Assembly: GCA_030706145.1 (NCBI GenBank)
Contig: JAUZPB010000006.1
Location: 1 to 64,000 of the forward strand
Direction: 5' to 3'
DNA from: Bacteroidota bacterium
GTDB taxonomy: Bacteria > Bacteroidota > Ignavibacteria > Ignavibacteriales > SURF-24
Length of the DNA: 64,000 nucleotides
Shown here: positions 53,775 through 62,341 of the stretch, in pieces
Position numbering within the stretch: position 1 is the first letter of the stretch
How the letters are laid out: each line of letters opens with the position of its first letter
The notes under the pieces: generated by a model
What the model was told of the DNA's origin: nothing
Seen by the model: the letters and a program-made list of their open reading frames with translations, nothing else
Databases searched by the model: none
Translations under genes and position numbers: made by a program

Positions 53775-54632
53775 ATGAACTTAAAAGTTACAAATGAAGC
53801 AAAGCACTTTACCAGTACTCCTGAAGTTACTGATAAATATACCGCTGAGCAGAAGACAAAACTTGCAAAGGCCTCAAGGGACTTTGAAGGCTTGCTTACT
53901 TCAATGATGCTTAAAAGTATGACGAAAAATACCGAAGGCCTCTTTGGTGGTGAAGAGGGATTAGGCTCTGATATGTATCAGTCAATGTTTGAAAATGAAA
54001 TCTCTTCTATGATCTCAAAATCCAAAGGTTTGGGCGTAGCAGAGGAACTCTATAAAAAACTAACAGGAGAGGACCTTCCTGCCGATGTCGTTGAAAGACT
54101 TTCTCATCTGGAAAAAGATACAAAAAAGGCTGAGGATGGCAAAAATGCACAGAGTAGTAGTACTGATGTAAAAAACGATGTTACGGGGGCAAAGACTGAT
54201 AATTCAAATACTGCTATTGAACCTGCTAAAAAGACTATGAATAGAATTAATAAATATGAAGATATTATCAATCAAGCCTCAAAAACCTATGGGGTCGATA
54301 CAAATATTATTAAATCTGTCATTCTTGCAGAATCTGCAGGTAATGCTCGGGCTCAGTCTTCCACCAAAGCAAAAGGGCTTATGCAGCTAATGGATTCAAC
54401 TGCCAGATCATTGGGAGTAAATAATGTTTGGGATCCGAAAGAAAATATCTTTGGGGGGACTAAATATTTAGCGGGTTTGCTTCGACAATATAATGGAAAT
54501 CTGAAGCTTGCTTTAGCTGCTTATAATGCTGGACCAGGAAATGTTGATAGGTATAACGGGGTTCCTCCTTTTAATGAAACAAAAACTTATATCTCAAGAG
54601 TTATGGGATATCTTAATCACTTGAACGGATAA
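53775..54632 (+). CDS. flgJ: FlgJ-like rod-cap protein with SLT lytic transglycosylase domain
   Basis: The 285-residue protein joins an N-terminal rod-binding domain (about 22-96: KLAKASRDFEGLLTSMMLKSM, MYQSMFENEISSMISKSKGL) to a C-terminal soluble lytic transglycosylase domain (about 160-285) with catalytic Glu186 in VILAESAGN, AKGLMQLMDSTARSLG and LALAAYNAGPGNVDRYNG. E. coli FlgJ has a GH73-type muramidase instead. It should assist rod assembly and open peptidoglycan for the growing rod. A Lys/Asp/Ser/Thr-rich linker (about 110-155) separates the domains. Confidence 0.92.
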   Translation: MNLKVTNEAKHFTSTPEVTDKYTAEQKTKLAKASRDFEGLLTSMMLKSMTKNTEGLFGGEEGLGSDMYQSMFENEISSMISKSKGLGVAEELYKKLTGEDLPADVVERLSHLEKDTKKAEDGKNAQSSSTDVKNDVTGAKTDNSNTAIEPAKKTMNRINKYEDIINQASKTYGVDTNIIKSVILAESAGNARAQSSTKAKGLMQLMDSTARSLGVNNVWDPKENIFGGTKYLAGLLRQYNGNLKLALAAYNAGPGNVDRYNGVPPFNETKTYISRVMGYLNHLNG

Positions 54633-54641
54633 AAGGTTATT

Positions 54642-55094
54642 ATGGAAGTCAAAGATTTAATCGAAAATCTGAAACAACAGAAGAAAAACCTCTCACAACT
54701 ATTTAATGCGGCTTCTTTAAAGCAGAAGGCTTTAGTACAGTTAAACTATGAGGATCTTGAAAAATCGATCTCAACTGAAGAAAGGACACTTGTTAATATT
54801 CAGCAGACCGAAAAGCACAGAATAAGTATTCTTGCAGAACTCTATTTGGGTTATTCAATTCATTGTGAGACTCCAAAACTCTCTGAGTTTATTGAGAAAA
54901 CAAAAGAGCATATTGGTGCTAAGACTCTTGAAAACATTTCTTTGCATGAAAAAGAGTTAAAGAAGCTCATAAAACAGATTTCTGTAATAAATCAGCAAAA
55001 TAAATATTTAATAGAAAATTCCAGGGCCTTTATTAAAGAAACAATTACTTCGCTTCTTAATAAAAATAAATCTCTGCTAGACAGAAGAGTATAA
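54642..55094 (+). CDS. flgN: FlgN-type flagellar chaperone
   Basis: The 150-residue all-helical protein matches FlgN by size, composition and position directly before flgK: IENLKQQKKNLSQLFNAASLKQKALVQLNYEDLEKSISTEERTLVNI. FlgN chaperones bind FlgK and FlgL before export. Sequence alone is modest evidence because FlgN diverges strongly; the neighbour flgK, 6 bases downstream, supports the call. Confidence 0.75.
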   Translation: MEVKDLIENLKQQKKNLSQLFNAASLKQKALVQLNYEDLEKSISTEERTLVNIQQTEKHRISILAELYLGYSIHCETPKLSEFIEKTKEHIGAKTLENISLHEKELKKLIKQISVINQQNKYLIENSRAFIKETITSLLNKNKSLLDRRV

Positions 55095-55100
55095 ACAATC

Positions 55101-56495
55101 ATGGGAATATCAAGAGTTTTTGACATAGCAAGCCGCAGTTTGGGGGTTTATCAAAGAGCACTCGATGCAACATCCCATAACGTAGCAAATGCCAGTAACC
55201 CGGATTATACGCGCTCAAAGGTTATTCTCGCTACCGAAAGAGCCGAACCAATCGCTGGTGGCGAATGGGGCTCTGGTGTAAAAGTGCAGGACATACAGAG
55301 GATAAGAATGAGTCTTCTGGATTCACAAACCAGGCTTTATAATTCTAAACATTCAGATGCTAGCAAACGCTCGGATGTCCTTTCACAGGTGGAGACTTTC
55401 CTCTCTGAACCTTCTGATCAGGGGATATCTAAGCTTACAAATGCTTTCTTTAGCTCATGGGATAAACTTTCTTCAACTCCAAGTTCAATCCCTTTAAGAA
55501 ATGATGTAATTCAGGCGGCTCAGAATCTTACAACTAAAATTCAGAATGTTTATGAGGGCCTGACTCAAACTAAAATGGACCTCCGTACCGACCTAAATGA
55601 TAATCTTACTGAGCTGAATAACGGACTTAAAAATATTCAAAGTTTGAATAGACAGATTTTTGAGGCCAGATCAGCTGACCAGTCGGTTAATGATCTTCTT
55701 GATTCAAGAGATAAAGCTATTGATGATTTAAGCAAACTGGCTAACCTTTCTATTGGTTTCGACGATAAAGGAAATGCTAATATTTCAATAGGTGGCGCTT
55801 TTGCTGTTGATGGCTCTAATTATTCTGAGTTTAAGTCTGATGTCCAAAACGGACAGCTTCAGATTACTACTTCAGATGGGAGCGCTAAGGTTACACTAAA
55901 TAGCGGTGAACTTTATGCCATTACAGATCTCTATACGAATACTATTTCCGGATATCAGAATAAAATTGATACTTTTGCTCAGCAGATTATGACCTCTGTC
56001 AACCAAATTCATAAACAGGGTTATGACCTAAATGCTACTAGTGCAACAACTTCACCTAACGGAGAGGATTTCTTTTCCAGTTATGGTAGTGGAATACTGA
56101 AAATTAATCCTAACATTGCAGGAGATCCAAGCGTAGGAATTGCTTCTGACCCCCGGAAAATTGCAGTCTCTTCGAATAATCAGAATGGAAATGGAGACAT
56201 TGCTGTAAAACTTGCTCAAGCTGCCTCCAGTAAAGCAATTAATGGGCAGACTATTAGTGAGTATTATTCTTCGCTTGTCAGTTCAATTGGAGGTGATAAG
56301 CAGCTTAGCGATCAGAATGCTGATTCGAACCAGCTGGTATTAGATCAGTTGGGTGTTCAGAAGTCATCAGTTTCCGGCGTTTCAGTCGATGAGGAAATGA
56401 CAAACGTTATTAAATTTCAAAGATCCTATGATGCTTCTGCAAAACTTATAAAAGTTGCCGATGAAATGCTCCAGACTCTAATCAATATGGTGTAA
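55101..56495 (+). CDS. flgK: flagellar hook-filament junction protein FlgK (HAP1)
   Basis: The 464-residue protein has FlgK ends: IASRSLGVYQRALDATSHNVANASNPDYTRSKVIL, VKVQDIQRIRMSLLDSQTRLYN and the C-terminal SVDEEMTNVIKFQRSYDASAKLIKVADEMLQTLINMV. A D2-like middle (AISGGAFAVDGS-type region near 225) is present. It links the hook to the filament. It lies between its chaperone flgN and flgL, spaced 6 and 2 bases. It is slightly shorter than E. coli FlgK (547). Confidence 0.95.
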   Translation: MGISRVFDIASRSLGVYQRALDATSHNVANASNPDYTRSKVILATERAEPIAGGEWGSGVKVQDIQRIRMSLLDSQTRLYNSKHSDASKRSDVLSQVETFLSEPSDQGISKLTNAFFSSWDKLSSTPSSIPLRNDVIQAAQNLTTKIQNVYEGLTQTKMDLRTDLNDNLTELNNGLKNIQSLNRQIFEARSADQSVNDLLDSRDKAIDDLSKLANLSIGFDDKGNANISIGGAFAVDGSNYSEFKSDVQNGQLQITTSDGSAKVTLNSGELYAITDLYTNTISGYQNKIDTFAQQIMTSVNQIHKQGYDLNATSATTSPNGEDFFSSYGSGILKINPNIAGDPSVGIASDPRKIAVSSNNQNGNGDIAVKLAQAASSKAINGQTISEYYSSLVSSIGGDKQLSDQNADSNQLVLDQLGVQKSSVSGVSVDEEMTNVIKFQRSYDASAKLIKVADEMLQTLINMV

Positions 56496-56497
56496 AA

Positions 56498-57457
56498 ATG
56501 AGAATAACAGATTCAATACTGGCATCTAACCTTATTACGTCTTTGAATAAATCAAAAGAATCTATTAATTCTTTGCAAAATCAGATCGCAACAAATTCAA
56601 AGATCAATAAACCCTCAGATTCACCTAGCGGTATTTCCAGGGTTTTACGCCTTGATGACCAGATTGCAAATATTGATACATTTAAAAGTAATATTGATAA
56701 TTCACTGGCCTTTGCCCAAACCTCTATCGACTCTATGCAGGCTATTCAGGATGAGATCGAGAAAATTAATGTCATGTTTACAGATATTAATAATCCTACA
56801 AACCAGTCTAGCTTTAATACTTATGGAGACAAGATCGATCTTGCCATTAAATCTCTTGTCGATCTGGCAAATGCTGAATATGACGGAAAATATGTATTCG
56901 GTGGCACCGATTTTTCGAAAAAGCCATTTGACTTTAGCTCGACAACTGTCGTAAACCCCGCAACAGGGCAGAATACGACGACTGTTATGCAAAATGTAAA
57001 TACACAAGGTGTTCAAAACGTAAGAATTAGTACTAATATAATACAAAAGATCAATACTACAGGACAGGAAGTATTCGGGACCTTGCCAAATACCGGCAAT
57101 ACCCCTCCTGATAGCCCAAATCTTGCTAGTACTGATATTTTTAACACTCTTATTAGAGTAAGAGACAATCTGAAAAGCGGCCAGAAACCAGCTAATGCCG
57201 ATATTCAGATTGTAAAAAAATTTGGAGAAAATCTTCTTGTAAAGACTACCTCGGCAGGTGAAATTCAAAACCGCCTGGATTCGACTAGTGATATGCTCGA
57301 TAATCAGAAATTGGAGCTCCAGAACCTGCTTTCAAAGGAAAAAGATACTGATGTTGCCAAGGCTGTAATCGACCTGCAGAACCAGCAGTACTTTCTTGAG
57401 ATGTCCTATAAAATGGCTTCAATGACTTTACCTAAATCTTTACTGGATTACTTATAA
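56498..57457 (+). CDS. flgL: flagellar hook-filament junction protein FlgL (HAP3)
   Basis: The 319-residue protein has the flagellin-like ends of FlgL: LITSLNKSKESINSLQNQIATNSKINKPSDSPSGISRVLRLDDQIA at the start, ANAEYDGKYVFGGTDFSKKPFD in the middle and TDVAKAVIDLQNQQYFLEMSYKMASMTLPKSLLDYL at the end. It completes the junction on which filament is built. Its last base overlaps the motA start by 1 base (TAATG), so translation is coupled. Confidence 0.95.
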   Translation: MRITDSILASNLITSLNKSKESINSLQNQIATNSKINKPSDSPSGISRVLRLDDQIANIDTFKSNIDNSLAFAQTSIDSMQAIQDEIEKINVMFTDINNPTNQSSFNTYGDKIDLAIKSLVDLANAEYDGKYVFGGTDFSKKPFDFSSTTVVNPATGQNTTTVMQNVNTQGVQNVRISTNIIQKINTTGQEVFGTLPNTGNTPPDSPNLASTDIFNTLIRVRDNLKSGQKPANADIQIVKKFGENLLVKTTSAGEIQNRLDSTSDMLDNQKLELQNLLSKEKDTDVAKAVIDLQNQQYFLEMSYKMASMTLPKSLLDYL

Positions 57458-58236
57458 TGCTAAAGAAACTGGGTAGTATAAATGGCCTTGTTTTAGGTGC
57501 CGCCTGTATCTTCGGCGCTTATCTTTTTGAGGGCGGATCCGTAAAAGCTTTATTCCTTATCCCCCCAATAATAATTGTCTTTGGCGGGACATTTTCTGCT
57601 GCAATTATTGGATTTGGTTTTAACAGGTTTAAGAATATCATTTCTCTAATGAAAATGGCTTACTTTAAAGAGAAATATGATATTAATGCTCTTGTATATT
57701 CTCTGATCGAGTTTTCTATTATTTCTCGGAAAGAAGGACTGCTTTCGCTGGAAAAACAACTTGATAAAGTTAGTTATACTTACCCTAGAAAACTGGTTAG
57801 ATTAGTTGTCGATGGCACTGACCCTGATTCTTTGCAAAATATTGCTCATGCTGAGATGAAGGCTATGCAAGATAGACATTACTCAAATATAATGATCTTT
57901 ACAAAAATGGGGGGATATGCCCCAACAATGGGAATTCTTGGAACAGTAATGGGTCTTGTTATGACTCTAGCTCATGCCGGTGAGGACCCGAATAACTTAA
58001 TTCATAGTATTGCAACTGCATTTATTGCTACTTTATGGGGAGTCCTTAGTGCAAATCTTATTTGGCTTCCAGTTGGAGATAAACTAAAACAATGTCATCT
58101 GGAAGAAAAACATATGATGGAGATCTCTTTGGAGGGAGTACTGGCATTGCAGAGTGGGGAGATTCCCTCGGTAGTGAAAGCCAGACTGTTAAGTATGCTC
58201 CCACAAAGCGAACAAGAAAAAATTATGACAGTCTAG
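57457..58236 (+). CDS. motA: flagellar stator protein MotA, first set
   Basis: The 259-residue protein has four membrane helices and MotA marks: VFGGTFSAAIIGF in TM2, a cytoplasmic loop (RLVVDGTDPDSLQNIAHAEMKAMQDRH), the MGGYAPTMGILGTVMGLVMTL TM3 and FIATLWGVLSANLIWLPVGDKL TM4, with Pro residues near TM3. Its C-terminus extends fully to EGVLALQSGE, so it is not truncated. It forms a torque-generating ion channel with the MotB gene, with which it overlaps by 145 bases. It resembles the Bacillus MotA/PomA-size group rather than the second set. Confidence 0.93.
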   Translation: MLKKLGSINGLVLGAACIFGAYLFEGGSVKALFLIPPIIIVFGGTFSAAIIGFGFNRFKNIISLMKMAYFKEKYDINALVYSLIEFSIISRKEGLLSLEKQLDKVSYTYPRKLVRLVVDGTDPDSLQNIAHAEMKAMQDRHYSNIMIFTKMGGYAPTMGILGTVMGLVMTLAHAGEDPNNLIHSIATAFIATLWGVLSANLIWLPVGDKLKQCHLEEKHMMEISLEGVLALQSGEIPSVVKARLLSMLPQSEQEKIMTV

Positions 58237-58916
58237 AGACTGAGGATGCTTTCTTTAACGAAGAAAACGATAAAGATAGGTATTTAGTTACTTACGCCGA
58301 TCTTATTACACTTCTTCTTGGATTGTTTATCATTCTTTATGCAATGTCTAATATTGACCTTGAGAAGTATCACAAAGTAATGTTTGCTATGGGCAACGTA
58401 CTGGGTGTTAAGGAAAGTGTTATTCCGGGAGTCTCGGACAAAAAAGTTGAAATAAGGAATAATATTAACCCAATAAATGGTCTAAAGTCTAATCTTCAGA
58501 ACGTAATTTCTCAAAACTCACTCGATAATTCAATTCGGCTCGAGGAAAACGAAAGAGGAATTACTATTCATATACTTGATGATATACTCTTTGCTTCTGC
58601 TAATGCGGAAATAAATGAAAGTTCAAAGGGAATCTTAGATAGACTTGCTTCTGTAATAAAGACATTGCCCAATGATATTAGAATTGAAGGGCATACAGAC
58701 AATGTCCCGATCAAAGCTTCAGTTTATGCCTCAAACTGGCATTTATCGGTTGCAAGAGCCTTAAATACGGCATACTATTTAATTAACAGCCAGGGACTTT
58801 CGCCCGAAAAGGTCTCAATTGTCGGATATTCTGAATACCGTCCTGTTACTACTAATAAAACTTCTGAAGGAAGACGTAGCAATAGACGTGTAGATATCGT
58901 AATTTTGAAGAAATAA
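58092..58916 (+). CDS. motB: flagellar stator protein MotB, first set
   Basis: This 274-residue protein has one membrane helix with the ion-carrying D70 in TYADLITLLLGLFIILYAMS and a C-terminal OmpA-like peptidoglycan-binding domain (about 160-274: IRIEGHTDNVPIKASVYASNWHLSVARALNT, RRSNRRVDIVIL). I found no in-frame ATG, GTG or TTG between 58092 and the helix, so the first 48 residues lie inside the last part of motA in another frame. An unusual start codon near residue 48 is the alternative. The ribosome binding site is weak. Confidence 0.9.
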   Translation: MSSGRKTYDGDLFGGSTGIAEWGDSLGSESQTVKYAPTKRTRKNYDSLETEDAFFNEENDKDRYLVTYADLITLLLGLFIILYAMSNIDLEKYHKVMFAMGNVLGVKESVIPGVSDKKVEIRNNINPINGLKSNLQNVISQNSLDNSIRLEENERGITIHILDDILFASANAEINESSKGILDRLASVIKTLPNDIRIEGHTDNVPIKASVYASNWHLSVARALNTAYYLINSQGLSPEKVSIVGYSEYRPVTTNKTSEGRRSNRRVDIVILKK

Positions 58917-58931
58917 TTTTTAGACACACAA

Positions 58932-59315
58932 ATGAAAATCTATACAAATCAATTTGGTGAGATTGAATTCGATGAAAATATGATAATCGAATTCAAGGAT
59001 GGCATTATAGGCTTTGAGGAGTACAAAAAATACCTCCTTATTAATTCAGGTGAAGAGCTGATTATGTGGCTTACTTCGGTCGACGAACCGGAAATAGTAT
59101 TCCCTTTGTGCAGTATCCGGATACTCATGGATGAATATCCGGAAGAATCAGGCTCGGAACCCTTCGGAATTGTTAAACTTGATCCCGATCCATTAAAAAT
59201 TACTATAAATCTAAAGGCTCCGGTCTATATTGACCAGGATAAAAAGAGCGGATTTCAAAAGATTTTAGATGAAGATAATCTGCCTATTGATTATATTCTC
59301 TTCACAGAAAATTAA
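58932..59315 (+). CDS. fliW: flagellar assembly factor FliW
   Basis: The 127-residue protein matches Fli[37 protein letters not shown] at the start and [23 protein letters not shown] at the end. FliW binds flagellin and sequesters CsrA, linking filament assembly to translational control. It is encoded 11 bases before csrA, the standard partner pair. Confidence 0.95.
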   Translation: MKIYTNQFGEIEFDENMIIEFKDGIIGFEEYKKYLLINSGEELIMWLTSVDEPEIVFPLCSIRILMDEYPEESGSEPFGIVKLDPDPLKITINLKAPVYIDQDKKSGFQKILDEDNLPIDYILFTEN

Positions 59316-59326
59316 CAGGTGAGATT

Positions 59327-59569
59327 ATGCTTGTTTTGTCAAGAAAATTGAACGAAGAAATTAGAATTAGCGCTGATATTGTTATTAAAGTCATCTCACT
59401 ATCTGAAAATCAGGTAAAGATAGGAATTGAAGCTCCTGGAAGTGTGAAAATTCTGCGCGGAGAGGTATATGAGAAAATTAAGGAAAACACAATTGCTGCC
59501 TCTGAAAGCAGTAAACAAAAACTTGCAGGCGATATATCCAAATTAAGGGTAAATAAAATAAAGAAATGA
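59327..59569 (+). CDS. csrA: translational regulator CsrA
   Basis: This 80-residue protein is CsrA/Rsm[24 protein letters not shown] and [23 protein letters not shown] contain the RNA-binding strand and the R-E-V-Y segment. It represses translation of target mRNAs, typically flagellin, by binding GGA motifs. FliW antagonises it. The C-terminal tail is longer than in E. coli (61 residues) and basic, as in species that have FliW. It overlaps the next gene by 4 bases. Confidence 0.96.
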   Translation: MLVLSRKLNEEIRISADIVIKVISLSENQVKIGIEAPGSVKILRGEVYEKIKENTIAASESSKQKLAGDISKLRVNKIKK

Positions 59570-60291
59570 TGGAACAAACTGGTAAAATTAAAGTTTTAGT
59601 AGTAGATGATTCTGATGTAATCCGCCATGCATTAAAAACTTTTTTTGAGGATTACAACTTTGAGGTGATAACTTGCTTAGATGGCTTAGAGGGATTACAA
59701 AAGGCTACGGAGTTTAAACCGAATTTAATATTCCTTGACCTTATGATGCCTAACTTTGATGGCTTAAAAATGCTGCAAGTTATCAAAGTCTTAGATAATC
59801 TTAAGCATATCCCTGTTATTGTTATTAGTGCTAATACAGATAGGCGTAATGTACTGGCTGCTATTGAGGCAGGAGCAAACCGCGTCTTATCAAAACCATT
59901 GCAAAAGGAAATGATTATTAAATATGTAAATGAAATCCTTGGCAGTGAAACTTTAACAAAGTCTAAAAAGAAAAAGGTCTTCTCAGATGGTGAAAAAAAT
60001 GATATTCAGAAAACTCTTCTTAGATTTTTCCTGAATAGTTTCCCAGAGAAGAAAAACAGAATGCAATCGGCTTTGGAGCAAAAGAATAAGGATCTCCTTA
60101 GAATAGTTGCCCATGAACTAAGAGGTAATGGAGGCACTATTGGCTTTCAGGAACTGACTGTAATGGGTGGTGAAATTGAAGATAAAATTATCGCCGGCGA
60201 AATTGACTGGCCGCTGATGGAAACAAAGTGTGAAAAGATTCTGGCACTCGTCAGCGAAATTGAAAATATTAATCAAACACAGGGTAAATAG
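59566..60291 (+). CDS. REC-Hpt phosphorelay protein
   Basis: The 241-residue protein fuses a receiver domain (about 8-125, acidic pocket DD15, phospho-acceptor D58 in [13 protein letters not shown] and K110-P) to a C-terminal Hpt-like helical bundle with H183 in [15 protein letters not shown] receiver linked to an Hpt in one chain can relay phosphate without a DNA-binding output. It sits between csrA and the second motA and may set motility or CsrA activity; that is inferred only from location. Confidence 0.85.
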   Translation: MMEQTGKIKVLVVDDSDVIRHALKTFFEDYNFEVITCLDGLEGLQKATEFKPNLIFLDLMMPNFDGLKMLQVIKVLDNLKHIPVIVISANTDRRNVLAAIEAGANRVLSKPLQKEMIIKYVNEILGSETLTKSKKKKVFSDGEKNDIQKTLLRFFLNSFPEKKNRMQSALEQKNKDLLRIVAHELRGNGGTIGFQELTVMGGEIEDKIIAGEIDWPLMETKCEKILALVSEIENINQTQGK

Positions 60292-60293
60292 GA

Positions 60294-61151
60294 ATGTTCA
60301 TACTTGTCGGCGGAGCAGTCGTTCTCGTCTCAGTTGTCGTTGGTTTTATGCTTTCTGGTGGAAATGTAATGCTATTGTTCCAACCCTATGAATTCCTTGT
60401 TATAGGTGGCGCAGCTATTGGTAGCTTACTGATAAACGCTCCTTTATCTACTATTAAAAAGATTATTGCTGCTATTCCCGGCGCCATTTCTTTTAAGGGA
60501 AGTCATAAGGAAGATTATCTGGAACTCCTAAAAGCATTTAATGACCTTTTCCTGGTCGCTCAAAGAGATGGACTTATTGCTATTGAAAAACATATTGAAA
60601 AACCTGAGGAAAGCGAAATACTCTCTCGCAACAAAAAGTTTATTAAAGATAATTTTGCCCGTAGCTTCTTTTGCGATACTATGAAGGTTATGCTCTCCGG
60701 TGGTGTCCCGGCTCATGAAATTGAAGCTCTGCTCGATACTGAGATCGAAACCTTTGAAATGGAACAGAAACCTATTCCTGCAATTCTGAATAAGACAGGT
60801 GATGCTTTACCTGGACTTGGAATTGTTGCGGCAGTACTGGGTATTATTATTACTATGGGTGCTATTAGTGAAGGTGCCGAAACTGTAGGTCACCATGTGG
60901 CTTCTGCACTGGTAGGTACTTTTACAGGTATTCTTTTGTCTTATGGATTTGTCGGACCACTAGCCGGAAATATAGAGCAGAATCTCGAACACCAGGTACG
61001 CTACCTTGAAACAATCAAAGCATGTATTGTTGCTTATGCTAAAGGTAACCCACCAATTATCGCAGTAGAAATTGCAAGAAGAACTATTTTTACTGATGAA
61101 AGACCTACCTTCCAGGAACTTGAAAACTACATCAGAGGAAAGAAGGACTAA
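60294..61151 (+). CDS. motA: flagellar stator protein MotA, second set (E. coli type)
   Basis: The 285-residue protein is of the longer E. coli MotA type: FILVGGAVVLVSVVVGFML start, YEFLVIGGAAIGSLLINAP, the TKVMLSGG-type loop (DTMKVMLSGGVPAHEIEAL), GDALPGLGIVAAVLGIIITM and HHVASALVGTFTGILLSYGFVGPLA. The TM3/TM4 prolines are kept. It pairs with the MotB two bases downstream. The first set at 57457 differs in length and sequence, so the cell has two distinct stators. Confidence 0.94.
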   Translation: MFILVGGAVVLVSVVVGFMLSGGNVMLLFQPYEFLVIGGAAIGSLLINAPLSTIKKIIAAIPGAISFKGSHKEDYLELLKAFNDLFLVAQRDGLIAIEKHIEKPEESEILSRNKKFIKDNFARSFFCDTMKVMLSGGVPAHEIEALLDTEIETFEMEQKPIPAILNKTGDALPGLGIVAAVLGIIITMGAISEGAETVGHHVASALVGTFTGILLSYGFVGPLAGNIEQNLEHQVRYLETIKACIVAYAKGNPPIIAVEIARRTIFTDERPTFQELENYIRGKKD

Positions 61152-61153
61152 AA

Positions 61154-61933
61154 ATGAGTTTGGGCGAAGGTAATGGTCCTATAATAATACAGAAGAAAAA
61201 GAAGGGCCATGAAGGCCACCACGGCGGAGCATGGAAGGTGGCTTATGCCGATTTCGTAACGGCAATGATGGCTCTTTTTATTGTCCTTTGGATACTTGGT
61301 CAAAGCGAACAGGTAAAACAAGCTGTCTCTGGCTATTTTAAGGATCCTGTGGGCTTTGAATCTAAAAGCCGGGGCATGCTCAACGGTAAGGGCGCTGCTA
61401 TTATCGATATGAATGCAAAAGCTGAAATGGACTTTAAAGCCAAGGAAATGCAAAAACTCGCCTCTATGGGTGAAGCCCTTTCTCAGGAGTTAAAGGCTAA
61501 TCCTGAATTCAAGGATCTGATGGATCAAATAAAAATTGAGATAGTCGATGAGGGCCTAAAAATTGAAATTCAGGACTCATATAAGGATGTTTTCTTCGAA
61601 ATTGGTACCTCAGAGCTTAAACCTGCTGCGCAGCTTCTTCTTGAAAGGATCGGCGGTGAACTTGAAAAACTTCCCAATATGGTAATTGTTGAGGGCCATA
61701 CGGATTCACGCCCTTATAGCGGTAACGGCCGCGGTTATACTAACTTCGAACTTAGCGCTGATAGAGCTAATTCCGCTAGAAGAGCACTTACTAAGGGTGG
61801 ACTTAGCCCTGTCCAGTTTGATGAGATAAGAGGGTATGCTGATAGAAGGCTTAAGAATAAACAAGATCCTTATGATATTACAAATAGAAGAATTAGTATT
61901 ATTGTAAAATATAGTGGAAAGAAAAATGGATAA
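61154..61933 (+). CDS. motB: flagellar stator protein MotB, second set (E. coli type)
   Basis: The 259-residue protein matches E. coli MotB: the basic N-terminus QKKKKGHEGHHGGAWKVAYADFVTAMMALFIVLWILGQSE places the ion-carrying Asp at residue 33, like D32 of E. coli. The plug and linker follow (VKQAVSGYFKDPVGF), and the OmpA-like domain ends the chain (VIVEGHTDSRPYSGNGRGYTNFELSADRANSARRAL). It overlaps the next receiver gene by 8 bases. Confidence 0.95.
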   Translation: MSLGEGNGPIIIQKKKKGHEGHHGGAWKVAYADFVTAMMALFIVLWILGQSEQVKQAVSGYFKDPVGFESKSRGMLNGKGAAIIDMNAKAEMDFKAKEMQKLASMGEALSQELKANPEFKDLMDQIKIEIVDEGLKIEIQDSYKDVFFEIGTSELKPAAQLLLERIGGELEKLPNMVIVEGHTDSRPYSGNGRGYTNFELSADRANSARRALTKGGLSPVQFDEIRGYADRRLKNKQDPYDITNRRISIIVKYSGKKNG

Positions 61934-62324
61934 AAACATTATTATTGTCGAGGATGACCCCTTTACACAGGAATTCTATAAGTATTTGTTCTCTAAGACA
62001 AAATATAAATCTATTACGATGGAAGATGGCGACAAACTTATGGATATTATCCAAAATGATAATGTCGGTATGATAATTATGGATATTAACCTTAAAAATA
62101 CTTATCTGAATGGCGAAAAAGTTGACGGTGTTATTTTATCAAAAAAAATTAAACAAAGCGAAAAACACTCTAAAATCCCTATTCTTTTGGTTACTGCATA
62201 CCAGAAAAATATTGGGCCAAATAACTACTTTGAAGAAAGCCTTGCTGATGACTATATTGTAAAACCGATACTTGATTACAATGACCTTTTAAAGAAGGTT
62301 AATAGCTTAATATCTGAAAATTAA
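61926..62324 (+). CDS. stand-alone response-regulator receiver protein
   Basis: The 132-residue protein is a single receiver domain: NIIIVEDDPFTQEFYKYLFSK (acidic pocket), MIIMDINL with the phospho-acceptor Asp, VTAYQ for the Thr switch and DDYIVKPI for the Lys. It has no output domain, like CheY-type proteins. I use ATG 61926 (AAAG-rich leader) rather than 61914. It lies between motB and a second receiver gene and could act in motor or phosphorelay control. Confidence 0.82.
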   Translation: MDKNIIIVEDDPFTQEFYKYLFSKTKYKSITMEDGDKLMDIIQNDNVGMIIMDINLKNTYLNGEKVDGVILSKKIKQSEKHSKIPILLVTAYQKNIGPNNYFEESLADDYIVKPILDYNDLLKKVNSLISEN

Positions 62325-62341
62325 ACTAGATAAATGTTACG

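Noticed and set aside
56702..57268. 188-codon open frame antisense to flgL
   Set aside because: It lies fully inside flgL, has no ribosome binding site and reads like a random Cys/Arg/Ile-rich shadow.
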